Shown: positions 24,562 to 36,064, numbered from the stretch's first letter. The stretch is 64,000 bases of DNA from Chamaelirium japonicum (GCA_947650365.1 OX393550.1:113469532-113533531), one strand, 5' to 3'. Notes: generated by a model from the letters alone, not told the origin. Program-made: numbers and translations.

Positions 24562-27500
24562 TTCTCGGAGGAGGACATGGCTGGGGTTGTTACCCCCCAC
24601 AATGATCCCCTCATCATATGCCTTATGATGGCGAACATCGAGGTAAGGCGGGTCCTGGTTGACCCAGGAAGTGCCGTAGACATCCTGTTCTTATCGGCCT
24701 TCCAGCGAATGGGATTGAGACAAATTGATTTGTCTCCCTCAACGGGCTCGCTCAGCCGTTTCATCGGCGAGGTCGCTAAGGTGGCAGGGGAGATAACCCT
24801 TACCGTAACGGCAGGCCCAGAGGTACGTCAAGTCCGCTTCGCGGTGGTGGATGGGCAGTCCGCTTTCAATGCCATCCTAGGGCGACCTTGGTTGAGGCAG
24901 CTGAAAGCGGTGTCCTCGCCTAATCACCAGGCCCTCAAGTTCCCCACCGATAGAGGGGTCGTGGTAATTCGAGGAGACCAGGTCGCTGCTACCAGGTGCG
25001 AGCAGGACGTCCTTCATCTCATAGATGTGGAGGTCGCTGAGGCCAAGAGGCCCGCGCCCTCCTAGCAATTAGCGCCCACCTCAAGCGGGCTCCCTCAAAG
25101 CCCGAGATAGGTCTCTTCGCTTAAATCCCCTACTTCACCCTCGGGTGGGAGCAGTGTGGATCTTAAGCTCGAGGAGAAAGGTCGCCTGTCGAGATCCCAG
25201 AGAGGAAGTTTTCCCATTGCCGAGCCGCTACAAGAAGTCAACATCGGTGGCGAGGACGGACCGAGGATCGTCCATCTCGGGACCTCGCTAACCAAGGGCG
25301 AGGTCCTGGCCATAACCAACGTACTCAGGGAATACTGTGACGTATTCGCCTGGAGCTTCGCGACCATGCCAGGGATTGACCCAGAGGTCGCCTGTCATCG
25401 TCTGCACACCATGAAAGAATTTCCGCCGGTCAAGCAAAAAGCTCGGCACATACCGGCTGCAAAGTCCACTGCAGTGGCGGCGGAGATAGACAAGCTAGAG
25501 CGAGCTGGCTTTATACGCGAGGCGCACTTCCCCGATTGGATCTCCATTATCGTGGCAGTGCCCAAGAAGAGTGGGGCGGTCAGAGTGTGCATCGACTTCT
25601 CCGACCTTAATAAAGCATGCCCGAAGGACGGATTCCCCCTTCCGCGAATAGGCGCGCTGGTCGACGCAGCTGTCGGGTTTTGGGCCTTATCCTTTATGGA
25701 CAGATATTCGGGGTATAACCAGATACCTCTCCACATCGAAGATCAGGAGAAGACCTCTTTTTATTCTGGGGCAGGCTACCAGAAGCTTTTCTGCTATCGG
25801 GTAATGCCGTTTGGACTAAAGAACGCAGGAGCGCCCTACCAAAGGTTAGTCACTCAAATGTTTAAAGATCAGATCGGCAGAAATGTCGAAGTTTATGTAG
25901 ATGACCTCCTGGTAAAGAGTCAAGAGCGAGAGGGGCATGTTGCCGATCTCCGCGAAATCTTCGAAGTGTTGAGAAGGTACCAAATGAGGCTAAACCCGGC
26001 AAAGTGCGCATTCGGGGTGACTTCTGGGAAATTCCTAGGGTACCTGGTCACCCACAGGGGGATCGAGACCGACCCTGGGAAAATCCGAGCACTTGTCGAA
26101 ATGCCCGCACCAAGAACCCGGCAGGAGGTCCAAAGATTGAGCGGGCGAATCGCCGCACTAAATCGGTTCATCTCCAAATCCTCAGATAATTGCCGACCTC
26201 TTTTCGAGCTACTTCAAAAAGGAGCGAGCATTTGTTGGGATGAAAAGTGTGAGCGTGCTTTTCAAAAGATCAAGGACTATCTGGCAAGCCCGCCAATCCT
26301 AACGGCACCAAAAGATGGCGCCGAGCTTGGCGTATATCTTGCAGTCACGGAGAATGCGGTAAGCGGGGCCCTTGTTGTAGAAGAAGCAAGGATAGAGCGG
26401 CCTGTCTACTTTGTAAGCCACACCATGCTTCCTGCCGAGCTCCGGTATCGACCAATCGAGAAGGTCACATTGGCCTTGGTCCTTACCGCGAGAAAACTTC
26501 ACCCCTACTTCTCGGCGCACACTGTCAAGGTCATCACGGAGCACCCTTTGAAGAGCGCACTCTCCAGACCCTCGGTAGCCGGTAGGCTCTATCGATGGTC
26601 CGCCGAGCTCGCCGCCTATGGTTTGGAGTATGTCCCTCGAGTTGCTATCAAAGGGCAGGTTCTCACGGATTCTTTAACGGACTTCCCCATAGAAGAGCCA
26701 GTCCAGTACCAAGAGGATGAGCCAACTGAGGCACACCCTGGAAAAGCGGGCGTTCAAAGCGAGCTTCCTCCAACTAAGCATTCAGAGATAGCGGGCAAGG
26801 AACTATTCGTTGATGGATCCTCCAACGCTTCGGGAGCGGGGATCGGGGTCGCATTGATCGCCCAGTCGGTACTTCTTGAGAAATCAGTCCGGCTGGATTT
26901 CGCTGCTACCAACAACGAGGCAGAATATGAGGTGCTGCTGGCTGGTCTGGAGCTCGCTCAAGAAGTAGGCGCCAAACGATTGAAGGTCTTCAGCGACTCC
27001 CAGCTGATCATTTGTCAAATCAAAGGAGATTATGCCTCTCGGGATACGCGAATGGCAGGCTACATGGATCTGGTGAAAGGCAAGGCCGCGGGGTTCGAAA
27101 AAATCTCCTTCGAGCAAATTCCGTGAGCCGATAATAGGCGGGCTGACGCACTGGCAAATGTCGCCTCCCTGCTGGGAGGATCGGAAGCTCGCCAGATTTT
27201 CATCAAAGTCCAAAGTCAGTCTCGGCTCCAAGTAGCAGAGCCCGCTGTTAACCAAGTATCGGCCGATGTGTCACCAGGCAGATGGATCGCGCCTATTATT
27301 TGTTTTCTCCTGAAGGGCGAGCTCCCGGAAGACAGAGAAGAAGCTCGGCGAATGGAGAAGTGCGCTGGCCGCTATCTCATTCGCTGGGATCGTCTTTTTA
27401 GGAAATCCTTCGGCGGGCCAAATCTTCGTTGCATCGAACACCTCGAAACCGAAGAGGTTTTAAATGGCATTCACTCTGGCGAGCTGGGGAACCATGCCGG

Positions 27501-28518
27501 CGGGCGGTCTCTGGCTGCAAAAGTCCGGAGGCAAGGATATTGGTGGCCCACTCTAGAGCAAGACACTTTGAAGGTCGCTCAAAGCTGCATCCAATGCCAG
27601 AAGCACGCTACGATAAATCATATGCCCGCAGAAGAGCTGCATCCTCTGGCGAGCCCCTGGCCTTTTCAGCAATGGGGACTGGACATTGTGGGACCTTTCC
27701 CCGTTTCAGCCCGGCAAAAGAAATTCATCTTAGTGGCTACGGACTACTTCACCAAATGGGTGGAAGCGGTCCCGCTAGCTAAGATAGGTGAAAAGCAGGT
27801 GAAAGACTTCCTTTGGAAGAATATTTTCTGTCGTTTTGGTCTGCCCCGAATACTTATCACCGACAATGGCCGACAGTTCGACAATCACTTGATCAGAAAC
27901 TTTTGTGCTCAGTATGGAGTCGACCTAAGGTTTTCCTCTCCGAGGTACCCTCAAAGCAACGGGCAGGTGGAAGCTACAAATCGTGTAATCCTAGATAACC
28001 TCAAGAAAAGGTTGGACAGAAAGAAGGGATTGTGGGAGCAGGAGCTCGAAGGCGTGCTATGGGCTTACCGAACCACTCCACGTCGCTCAACTAACGAGTC
28101 GCCTTTCAGCCTCACCTACGGGTGTGAAGCCGTATTGCCCGTAGAAGCCAAGCTGCCTACTGAAAGAAAGTTCGTGGCAGATGAGGTCGACAATGACGCT
28201 CTGCTCGCCGTCTCCCTCGACCAGCTCGAAGAACGACGAGAACGCGCCAACCTGCATCTCGCCGGATACAGACAGGAAATGAAGCGCGCATACGACAAAA
28301 GAGTCCGCCATCGAGCATTCAAAGCCGGTGACATGGTAATGAGAAAGGTGTTCGCAAACACACAGGAGCCTAACGCAGGGAAGCTCGCGGCGAATTGGGA
28401 AGGCCCCTACATAGTACGCGAAGCGTGAGGCTCAGGGGCTTACCAGTTGATGACCGCTGAAGGCGACCTGTTAGAGCGACCTTGGAATGCCTTGCACCTC
28501 CGAAAATTTTATGCATAA
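24562..28518 (+). pseudogene. pol: pol pseudogene: protease, RT, dual RNase H, integrase
   Basis: One frame runs through the whole region and is broken by stops. Protease: LVDPGSAVDILF (about 24655). Two stops lie at 25063 and about 25110. Reverse transcriptase: WISIIVAVPKKSGAVRVCID, FMDRYSGYNQIPL, and the active site YVDD at 25894-25905. First RNase H: degenerate, about 26230-26700. Second RNase H: FVDGSSN, NNEAEYE, FSDSQL, with the last aspartate in RRADALANVAS after a TGA at 27124. Integrase: HHCC finger ending CIQCQKH (about 27590), then the catalytic trio in GLDIVGPF, ITDNGRQF and NGQVEATN. Another TGA lies at 28426, and the frame ends in TAA at 28516. No chromodomain is seen. The pattern is that of the Tat clade. 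Confidence 0.93.
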
Positions 28519-28639
28519 GACCAGTGGTTTTTTGTAAGTCATTTTCTGAAGAAGTTATGAATGAACGATGGCGGTTTCACCAAAGAATTCAGCCCAGAAG
28601 CTCGGCGTAGCAAGAGCACGCATGATCTACGAAAAAGTA

Positions 28640-28900
28640 CAGTCCGCCGTTGTGCAGACTTAAAGCAAGACCGGGATCCTCAGAGGCCGCCAGTAGGCGA
28701 CCTTGAGATTCCCGGGGCAGTTCGCCGTTGTGCGGACTTAAAGTAAGACCGGGATCCTCAGAGGCCGCCAGTAGGCAACCTTGAGATTCCCGGGGCAGTC
28801 CACCGTTGTGCGGACTTAAAGCAAGACTGGAATCCTCAGAGGCCGCAAATGAGCGACCTTGAGATTTCCAGGGTAGTCCGCTGTTTAGAGGACTCAAAAC
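28640..28900 (+). repeat. 78-bp tandem repeat in the Tat 3' untranslated region
   Basis: About 3.5 copies of a unit containing GCCGTTGTGCGGACTTAAAG and CCGGGATCCTCAGAGGCCGC start at 28646, 28724, 28802 and about 28879, the last degenerate. Because 78 is a multiple of three, the minus strand stays open with a 26-residue repeat, but this is not a gene. Tandem repeats behind the integrase are a known habit of Tat-lineage elements and can seed new satellites. Confidence 0.9.
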
Positions 28901-29413
28901 CTAACCAGGATCCTTCGCGTTCACCTGCCATGAACGGAAGCATCCTGGCGTGAATTAGGGAAACTTGAGAAGGGCGACCACCCTTTCAGGTAGCCCGAAC
29001 TTCCCTTGGTAACCCCTCTAAGGGCATGTTCAGTGAACAGGACCTTCGGGGGAATTTAACCGGGCAGGGGGCAGCTAGCACTTATTAGTTTTCTTCAAAA
29101 ATAAAAATGATTTAAGTCTCTGAGTGTAGGGAAATTTTTGAAGTTATTTGGTTCGCTTATCTTTTTTCGGGCTCAGAGATTATATTGAGTTTTAGCGAGC
29201 ATGCCGAGTTTTTCGTTTGTATATATTTTAAAATAAAATGATTGAATCGAATTAGTTGCCTCGCCCGGGGTAAGACCCTCAAGGCCTCTGTGAAAGGTTT
29301 TGGAGTAGACTCATGAGCAACGCAGAGAAAAGAACAGACACATAAGCGACCTCAAAAAGATGTTTATCATTCATCGTTAAGGTTACAACGGCGAGGTTAC
29401 AAAAAAAATGATA
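28901..29413. other. Non-coding spacer of the Tat element
   Basis: This is sequence between the tandem repeat and the end of the antisense gene. It is AT-rich between 29080 and 29260. No open frame or motif of note is seen. Confidence 0.6.
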
Positions 29414-29416
29414 AAC

Positions 29417-32153
29417 CTAAGCTGGGCCCATACCCGCACCGTCGTCGTCGCCGCGCTTCCTCTTCTTCGACCTTTCGGTCTTGTACTTTTCAATGGCGTC
29501 GTGCGCGCCTTTCCGGAGGAGCTCGTCGAGCTGCGATTGGAGCCGGCTCCGCTGGGAGTGCAGATCTTGACGGTGCGCCTCCTTCAGGGCCGCGATCTCG
29601 TCTCTGGAGGCCGCCACCTGACTTTGGAGCTCGGTGATTTCTTTCTGGGCGGCCTCTTTGGCTTGAAGAGCCTCTTGTAGATCCGAGAGGGCGCCGGGCG
29701 CGAGCGTCCTCAACCGAAGCCAGCGTCGCGGTAAAGGTGGAAGCCTGCTGGCGCAGTTGGCCGACCTCCGTGTCGGTGGAGGCGACCTGCTGGCGCAGCC
29801 GGTCCACTTCAGCCTGGAGCTCGCCGGATCGGTCTCGCTGGTGAAGACGGTGGATTTGCTCGTCTACTCTCCTCTGCGAGCCGTGGAGAGTGTCATCGTA
29901 GAGGGAGACCATACCCCCCGCGACACCGGCGACCTCGTCGGCAAGAGCCCGGCTGACCCGCTCCACCTACGGCAAGGTGAAACAGTTAGAAGAAAGTTAG
30001 AATAAGAAGAGGGATTTGAGACAAAGAAGCGTAAAGGTACTTACCTCGGCAAGCCGGTTGACAAGAACGATGTAGGGAGTCCGGGCAAAAATATTGCGCC
30101 CCAGGATCTCCCGCATATAGTGCGGGGCGCGCTCGGGGTCGCCTGAGGAGGAGCCCGCCTGGCTTCCCTCGGTCGGAGCAGCTGGGGGAGGCGCAGCGGC
30201 GGCAGCGTCGGCGGGCTCGAGCACCGTGGGGACCACGACCGGAGCGGCCTCAACCCCTCGGGCGCTGGGGCCCTTTTCAGTAGCCGGGGGAGGCGCAGCA
30301 GCTCGCCCTTCGTCGGGCACGCCAGGGTCCGAGGCCTCCGAGCTTGAGCTCGGAAGATCCTCGAGGATGGCCCCCAGGTCCGGAGACCAGTAGACCAGCC
30401 CGCTCAGCTCCTCCGAAAGGATGGGAGCCGTGGGCGCGAGGGGGGCGGGGGCTGAGGCTGGACCTTCTGAGGTCGAGGGAGGCATAGCAGTGGGCGCGCT
30501 GGGAGTTGGCGCGGCAAAAGGCGCAACGGCGGGCGCGCTGGGAGCGGCGGGCGCGTTGGGAGCAGCGGGCGCACTGGGAGCAGGCGCGGGCGGTGGTGAG
30601 GTCGTGCTGGGAGTGGGTGCAGAAGGAGGGGTCGAGCTCGGCGGAGTCGGTCCCTCGAAGGGCGGGGGAGGCCCCACAGTTGTAGGCGCGGGCTCATCTC
30701 TCGAAGCACGCTCCTCGTCGTCCGAGCTGGAGGCGGTGCTGAGATCGTCGCCCGATCCCAAGCCCGCCTCTGCGAGGGTTACCTTCCTCCGCTCCTCGAG
30801 GACTCGTTGGAAGGCTTCGCGAGCCTCCCGAACGACATCGTCCTCTCCCGACGGGCGGGCAGACGGAGCTTTCTTCTTCTTCTTCTTCTTCTTTTGGGAG
30901 GCGCCCTCCATCTCTGGGGTCATCACCGCAACAAACAAAGTTTTAGAAGGGTCACCTGGGAATCCGCGCATCAACACTTCAGCCATTGGGGACTCCACTT
31001 CGGCCATGCTGAGAAGAAGCTCGACGCGCGGATCCTCGGTCTCAACAAAAGTGATGCGACGATGCCGAGGCTCCGGGATTGGGACCCTCGGAGAAATGAT
31101 AGAGAGGGTGGTCGCCTGACCTGGGGCTGCTTCACGGGCTGGAGGCGGTGATGGGGGGACGTCCTCCTCGCGGAGCATCTCGAGGGTGTCCTTGTCGGCG
31201 ACCTTGATTGGGGAAGCCCGCTTCTTCCCTTTCTTCGCCGAAGTCCCCTCCCCAGAGGTCGCCGGGGCCGCCGTGGAGGTCGAGCCAGCGCGCCGGGAGA
31301 CCGCGACCTTCTTTCGCATCACCTTCTACCGGGTGGTGATGGTGCCAGTCCGGAGATCCTTCCAGAGGAAGGAAAAGTCCGACGCAAGGACCTTCTCGGG
31401 GGTTCGTCCCCCGAGGAAGTGCAGTATCGCCTCGTCGAGAGATTTCTCTCGGGCTACGGCGATGCACTTTTTCCCCTTTGCCTGGTATTCCGCGATCTCC
31501 TTGAAGACAGGGAGAGGCGGTCTGCCGGGAAGAGAGGGGACGCCGGCTCGAGGACCTCGCCATTCGCCGTCGATCACGAACGGGTACTCCTTCCAGTACC
31601 GGTCGTTATTCTCGACGGCGGTGAACGGAAGCACCTCGCCGGAGCAGCCCGTGAGGTAGAATAGACCACAGTCTACCTCGCTGAAGATGGGTCCCGATTT
31701 GAGGAACCACTTCTTCAGGAGGTAGGCTAGGGGGATCCTCACGTTTAGGGCTTCCTCGATTCGAGAAAGCCTGTAAAGGATCCCCCACGAGTTTCCTGGA
31801 AGCTGGGCGGGGCATAAGCCCGCCAGTTCCAGGAGCTCGCTGGCCAGATGGTTCAGGGGCAGCCGGAGCCCTGACAATATCTGCCCCACGGAGACCGCGG
31901 TGCCCGAGAGCGGCCTCCCAGAGCTCGGGAGGGGAAGAATGGCGAGCTCATGGGGGATGCCCACCGCGGTTCGTAGACTCTCGAGGATGGGCGCACCCCC
32001 GATGTCATGAAGCCAGATGACGGTGGGCTCCTTCGGAGGCGCCTCTTCCCCTGAGTCCGGAGCTCGCACCGAGATAGGGGCGACATTGAGAGGCCCCTCT
32101 CGGGAGGACGCAGCAGCAGCAGCGGAAGAAGAAGCGGCAGCAGAAGAGGCCAT
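29417..32153 (-). pseudogene. Spliced antisense gene of the Tat element (Transposase_28 / gypsy-type antisense ORF family)
   Basis: The minus strand holds a long gene. Exon 1 runs from ATG at 32153 to 30045 (703 codons) with one TAG at 31326-31328. An intron of 78 bp follows (30044-29967, GTAAGT...TAG, phase 0). Exon 2 runs from 29966 to the stop at 29417-29419 and needs one frameshift near 29705. The N-terminal 270 residues include LPLNHLASELLELAGLCP, NSWGILYRL and AYLLKKWFLKSG, the pattern of the plant 'putative gypsy type transposon' domain. A disordered Pro/Ala/Ser-rich middle with a poly-lysine run follows. The C-terminus is a coiled coil (LQAEVDRLRQQV, ITELQSQVAASRDEIAAL) ending in a basic KKRKRG stretch. 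Grande-type Tat elements also carry an antisense gene. Its function is unknown. Confidence 0.85.
29967..30044 (-). other. Predicted intron of the antisense gene
   Basis: On the minus strand the donor GAG|GTAAGTACC and the acceptor GCCGTAG|GTGGAG enclose 78 bp. Removing it joins ...NRLAE to VERVSRAL in phase 0 and connects the Pro-rich region to the coiled coil. Without splicing the frame ends within the intron after a few unrelated residues. Confidence 0.75.
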
Positions 32154-32250
32154 AAGAGCGAAAGGGTGCTGGCGAGCTGCGAGCTAGAAAAGTAGAAGGA
32201 GAAGGGAGAGCTATTTTTCACGCAGCGGTAAAAAATCGCCCCCCATCCCC

Positions 32251-32258
32251 TATTTATA
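32251..32258 (-). promoter_or_regulatory. TATA box of the antisense gene
   Basis: On the minus strand TATAAATA lies about 100 bp upstream of the ATG at 32153. This spacing fits a conventional plant promoter with a 60-70 nt leader. The antisense gene would therefore be transcribed from inside the element rather than from the LTR. Confidence 0.55.
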
Positions 32259-32259
32259 G

Positions 32260-32845
32260 ACGGGTGAGAGGCAGGTGAATCGGGCCACAGTTAATGCTCG
32301 AGCGCGCCCAGCGAGGCGACGCGATGGCGGTTAAGGCGACAGTTCATCTCTTTCCAATCAGAAGATGCCACGTGGACCACGCGTGGAGAAAGCTGCGCCG
32401 GCACCGACACTGTCCTTTTCTGACAAAGACGAAGGTGAATGAGAAGGAGACACATGTCTCGCGCTGATCGAGATCTCATGATGAGATTCATTGTATCAGT
32501 TTCGTATCTCGAGTCTCGGGCCGCATTTAAGATGAAACGACCGTCGGAGATTTGGAGCGATACCCAAGTCACAAGATCGCCCACGGTAGGTCCCCGCAGC
32601 TCGCCCGAAGTAGACCCTGACCGCGTGTGGCAAGCTCGCACCGGAAGGAGATCGCTCATGGCTGATGCTCCCGAACCGCCCGGTGTTTGTGAAATACTGG
32701 GAGTCAAAACTCTCGGCGCAGATCGCCCACGGCAGGTCCCCGTAGCTCACAGGATGGAGGTCGCCAATGACTGGTGCTCTCAGTCCGCCCGGCATGTGCA
32801 ATAAGATTCCTGAGCAAGCGTCAAAGTTTCCTTGGTCGCTCCCTC
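32260..32845. other. Tat element region between the antisense promoter and the polypurine tract
   Basis: Short open frames occur on both strands, but no protein family is recognised. The stretch probably holds upstream control sequences of the antisense gene and 3' untranslated sequence of the element. Confidence 0.5.
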
Positions 32846-32857
32846 AAGAGGGGGTAA
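32846..32857 (+). other. Polypurine tract of the Tat element
   Basis: AAGAGGGGGTAA directly precedes the 3' LTR start at 32858. This is the expected position and composition for plus-strand priming. Confidence 0.75.
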
Positions 32858-33908
32858 TGTTGGGGGTAGCTGAAATCCATCCAGGAGTTGGAACCCTTAT
32901 CCGTATAAGCTCGATCGAACGGCTATCAGGAGCGAGATCCACATTGGGATGCACGGGGACCTGGTATCAGAGTGCATTACATCTACAGCTCGTTGAATCA
33001 CAAGGATCTCGCCCCAGTTCGCAAAGGAGCTCGCAAAGGAACTCGGCAGGAGCTCGCCCCCTAGCTCGCTAAGATCCCGTCCCTAGCTCCGCGCGCTCGC
33101 CACCAGTTCGCCCTTGCCTGTAGATCTCATAGATCCCAGGATTCCAAGGGATGGGGAACTCGCCTAGGAGCTCGCCCCCCCCCCCCTGCTCACCAAATCA
33201 TCTTAACAGGAAGCGAGATCCATATTAAGCTGAAGGGACATTTGTGCATCTTAGTACAATACATCTAGGCTCGGTAAATTGCTTAGACAAAGAGCTCGCC
33301 CAAGCTCGCTCAGGAGCTCGCCCAAGCTCACCAAGACTCCTCTGTTTATCGAAGAGGTCGCTCCTGCGAGGTCCGACTCTTGATAGATGTGGAGGAGAAG
33401 ATGGAGCAACGGAGGGCGAGCTCGCCCTTGCTTCCCCCCCTGAGGTCGCCCACAATAGAGCCGCATAAAGGGCTGCCAGGTGTCAAAACCCCACTGAAGC
33501 TACGTGGACAATTATAGTCCACGGAAGCCCGCCTGAGTCGGTTAGATGCTCTCCCCCACTCAAACCGCCTGGCAGGCTAGACGACAAAGAATGTCAGGGG
33601 TGCGAGTTCCAAAGACTGTCAGAGACCCACGCGAGCCAGAACGTGGGGGTCCAGAAGGTGCGGGAAGGTGCCACCACGTGTTGCACTCTGGTAGGCCGCA
33701 AATGTCTATAAATGCCTACCCCCAGGCTCCAAAGTACAGGTTCGAAACCCTCATCCCTACCACTTTCATCTACTATAGCTCGCCTTTGAGCACCTGAGAC
33801 TGACTTGAGCGTCGGAGGGTCTGCGCTCCTAAGGGAGCCAGCCGTTCTTATATTTTTCTTGGTCTTGCAGGTAGACCGCACGGACCAGCGAAAAATATCC
33901 CCCAAACA
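32858..33908 (+). repeat. 3' LTR of the Tat element
   Basis: It matches the 5' LTR nearly base for base. The length difference of 16 bp comes mostly from a shorter poly-C run (33175-33186, 12 C) plus small indels. It ends ...CCCCCAAACA and is followed by the target duplication CATAC. Confidence 0.93.
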
Positions 33909-35256
33909 CATACAATTAACCCAAGCCTGGTGGTTGTCAGTATGACTGACGACGTTCCGGATGCTAGGCATAGCACCGAAAGATGTGTGGTGTTATAGAT
34001 GACAAGTCATCAAATCCTAGTCAGATGATCAATCGGGATCTGACAGTGCTCCCCACCACCCGAGTCGTATCATGGCACCAGTAATAGGAGGGACTAAGGA
34101 TTATCAGAGTATAGTAGAGAACAGGGTTACGAGGGAGTAACATAAGTTTAGGATCACAAGAGTTCAACTCGTGTCGCACTCTAGGTGACTACGCGGGTTA
34201 ATCGGATTAGGGCTGATTAACGGAACTTTCGGTGTCACCGGAATAGTTAATCAGGGATCCAGTTGGAGCTAGAGATCCTGAACCCTAAAGGTTCCACCCT
34301 GTCATTGCCTATAGGAATTGTTCCCCAACCTGGTTGGATACGTTGGATGCGAAGTAGAGCGATGGAGCGCAAGCCCGGAGCCTAAGAACCTAATTCACAT
34401 GTGTTAGGAGCCGTAGGGGTATTTTGGTAAATAACTTAAATATGACTCAGAACATATTAAATATGCATCTTAAAATGAGTAAAATAATTCCAGAAGCTCA
34501 TCGGCGCTGACGGAACTCGATTCTGAGTAGTGCACCTCACTCAATCTCTCTTACAATGTTTCACTTTTCGTGAAGGATGTTTTCGTCCAAGCTTCACGAT
34601 AGACATGGAGAAATGCTAAAAACTGCCCCCCCTCATCCTAATCACTAGGGGGGCGGCCCTAGCTTGCGTATGTGAGTTAGGGCCGGCCTTATATAAGGAT
34701 TAGGAAGAGAGGGGGCCGGCCCAAGGGCCTCCCCTCTCCAGAAAACCCGAACCCCTCTCCCTTTCTCCCTCTTTGTGGTTTCGGCCAAGGAAGAAATAGG
34801 AAGAAGAAGAAAGAAGAAGGAGGAAGGAAGGAGAGGGAAGAAGAGAGAAAGAGAAGGAGGAGATCTCGCGGTTCGCCGTCGTCTTCGCAATGAATTCCTC
34901 CGTCGGTTCGTAGTCCTTGCACTCAGAGATAGGACTTCGAGAATTTCTCCCTTCGCAAAGGATAAGGTGTCATCCGACAGCTTCCCTTGTGATTCACGTG
35001 TAGTTCATCATCATTCCATTCTCATCGGATCATAGGTCCACAAGGTATGATGATTCTAAACACCTAACTAGATGCATGCATGTCTACCGTAGATCATAGT
35101 ATGCCTCTAGGATGTTCGTACATATGCTAAGATCATAGACTTATCTATAGATTGTTTTATAAAATTAATTGTAATGAAATATACACCGTAAGATCTTTGG
35201 ATCTATTTTTTGCTTCTGCTGCGACTCTGATAATAGGATTTAATTCCAACAACATC

Positions 35257-35610
35257 ATGGTAGCTAAGAACTAAGATAGGCCTCCTCCTTGAGTGGCCGC
35301 GACTACCGCTGGAGCTTGGCTTGACTCCCTGACCCCCAACATTGTAGGGTGGTGTGCTTCGAATTGGGGGAGAGGGGTTGAGTCAGATGTCCAACATTGT
35401 CGACGTCACCAGGCGCAACAGCGTTGGACTAGAGTTGCGAGCTCGAGCAAGTGTGGTATGGTCCGCCGGCCATTACCCTTCAACCGTGTGGTCGTGGATT
35501 GAAGATTAATTACAGGTCGGGAGCCCAAGACTGTACTAAGGTGGAATGACTAACCGGTCGACCCTTGACAACTCGCTGGTCAAGAATTTCAATAGGAAGT
35601 CTCGAAGACT
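35257..35610 (-). mobile_element. Internal remnant of a minus-strand Gypsy element
   Basis: This segment continues from 20786 across the solo LTR. It lies on the internal side of a minus-strand primer binding site (35611-35628). No intact coding sequence is visible. Assignment to the old Gypsy element rests on position only. Confidence 0.4.
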
Positions 35611-35628
35611 TTCACATAGATGGCGCCA
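35611..35628 (-). other. Primer binding site of an older minus-strand Gypsy element
   Basis: The minus strand reads TGGCGCCATCTATGTGAA. It closely resembles the PBS of the Tat element in this window and lies 4 bp inside a TGTGGGAG / CTCCCACA boundary at 35633. That is the geometry of an LTR-PBS junction read leftwards. Confidence 0.65.
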
Positions 35629-36064
35629 AGATTGTGGGAGATTTTTTTGGTTTGAAGCGGTTCAATTGGAAAGCACAATCTAATAATCCAAAGAACAAGT
35701 AGACCGACCGGGTTTACGTGAAAAAACCTCTTCTCAATGTCGAAGGTGAAAAAACCACGGGTGAGAAATGCGCTAACGAGCCAAATGAGTTACAAACTCT
35801 CACCCTGACCCACTTACAACCTGAAAGGACCGGCCTTCCAAGTGTCGACCTCTCAAACTCCCTCTAGCTCCAAAATCTCTAGAAAGCAATGGGCAACACC
35901 TCCCATTCCAGAATTCGGATCCTTTGCACTGAGGGGGTAGGTCCCCTTTTATAGTGCTCCGTGGTGACAACCGGTGTGCTCTGAACGGAGCAAAATTGAT
36001 AGTGCAGTTCTGTAATCTGCGTAAATACCTCATGCGTAGGCAACGTGTCACCTTGCTGGCGTTG

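Larger units (their letters stand above)
21399..33908 (+). mobile_element. Full-length Ty3/Gypsy LTR retrotransposon, Tat lineage, 12.5 kb
   Basis: The element has LTRs of 1067 bp and 1051 bp that start TGTTGGGGGTAG and end CCCCCAAACA. It is flanked by a perfect 5-bp target duplication CATAC (21394-21398 and 33909-33913). Internal order is PBS, gag, protease, reverse transcriptase, RNase H, a second archaeal-type RNase H, integrase without a chromodomain, a 78-bp tandem repeat, a long antisense gene, the polypurine tract and the 3' LTR. Dual RNase H and extra ORFs are features of the plant Tat lineage (Retand, Ogre, Grande and relatives). Stops and frameshifts make it non-autonomous now. The near-identical LTRs suggest a fairly recent insertion. 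Confidence 0.95.
20787..35251 (+). mobile_element. Solo LTR of a Ty1/copia element, split by a Tat/Gypsy insertion
   Basis: The two arms (20787-21398 and 33914-35251) together make about 1950 bp. They match the LTR at 57338-59278 in order and over their whole length. The arm ends are TGTTGTAGCTCG and AATTCCAACA. A perfect 5-bp target duplication ACATC flanks the unit (20782-20786 and 35252-35256). No copia internal region follows, so this is a solo LTR left by LTR-LTR recombination. A TATA-like CTTATATAAGG lies at 34688-34698, followed by a GA-rich R/U5 region. The Gypsy element inserted later, since it interrupts the LTR. Confidence 0.93.

Noticed and set aside
25063..25155. A separate downstream gene starting at the GTG of 25156
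   Set aside because: The frame is the same as that of the protease. Stops at 25063 and about 25110 are decay within one polyprotein, so RT is part of pol and not an independent gene.
28589..28897. Minus-strand ORF of 102 codons with a 26-residue repeat
   Set aside because: It is the translation of the 78-bp non-coding tandem repeat of the Tat element. The repeat period keeps the frame open.
30421..31119. Plus-strand ORF of 232 codons rich in Gly, Ala and Val
   Set aside because: It is the shadow of the Pro/Ala-rich part of the antisense gene on the minus strand, which has a start, domain, intron and coiled coil.
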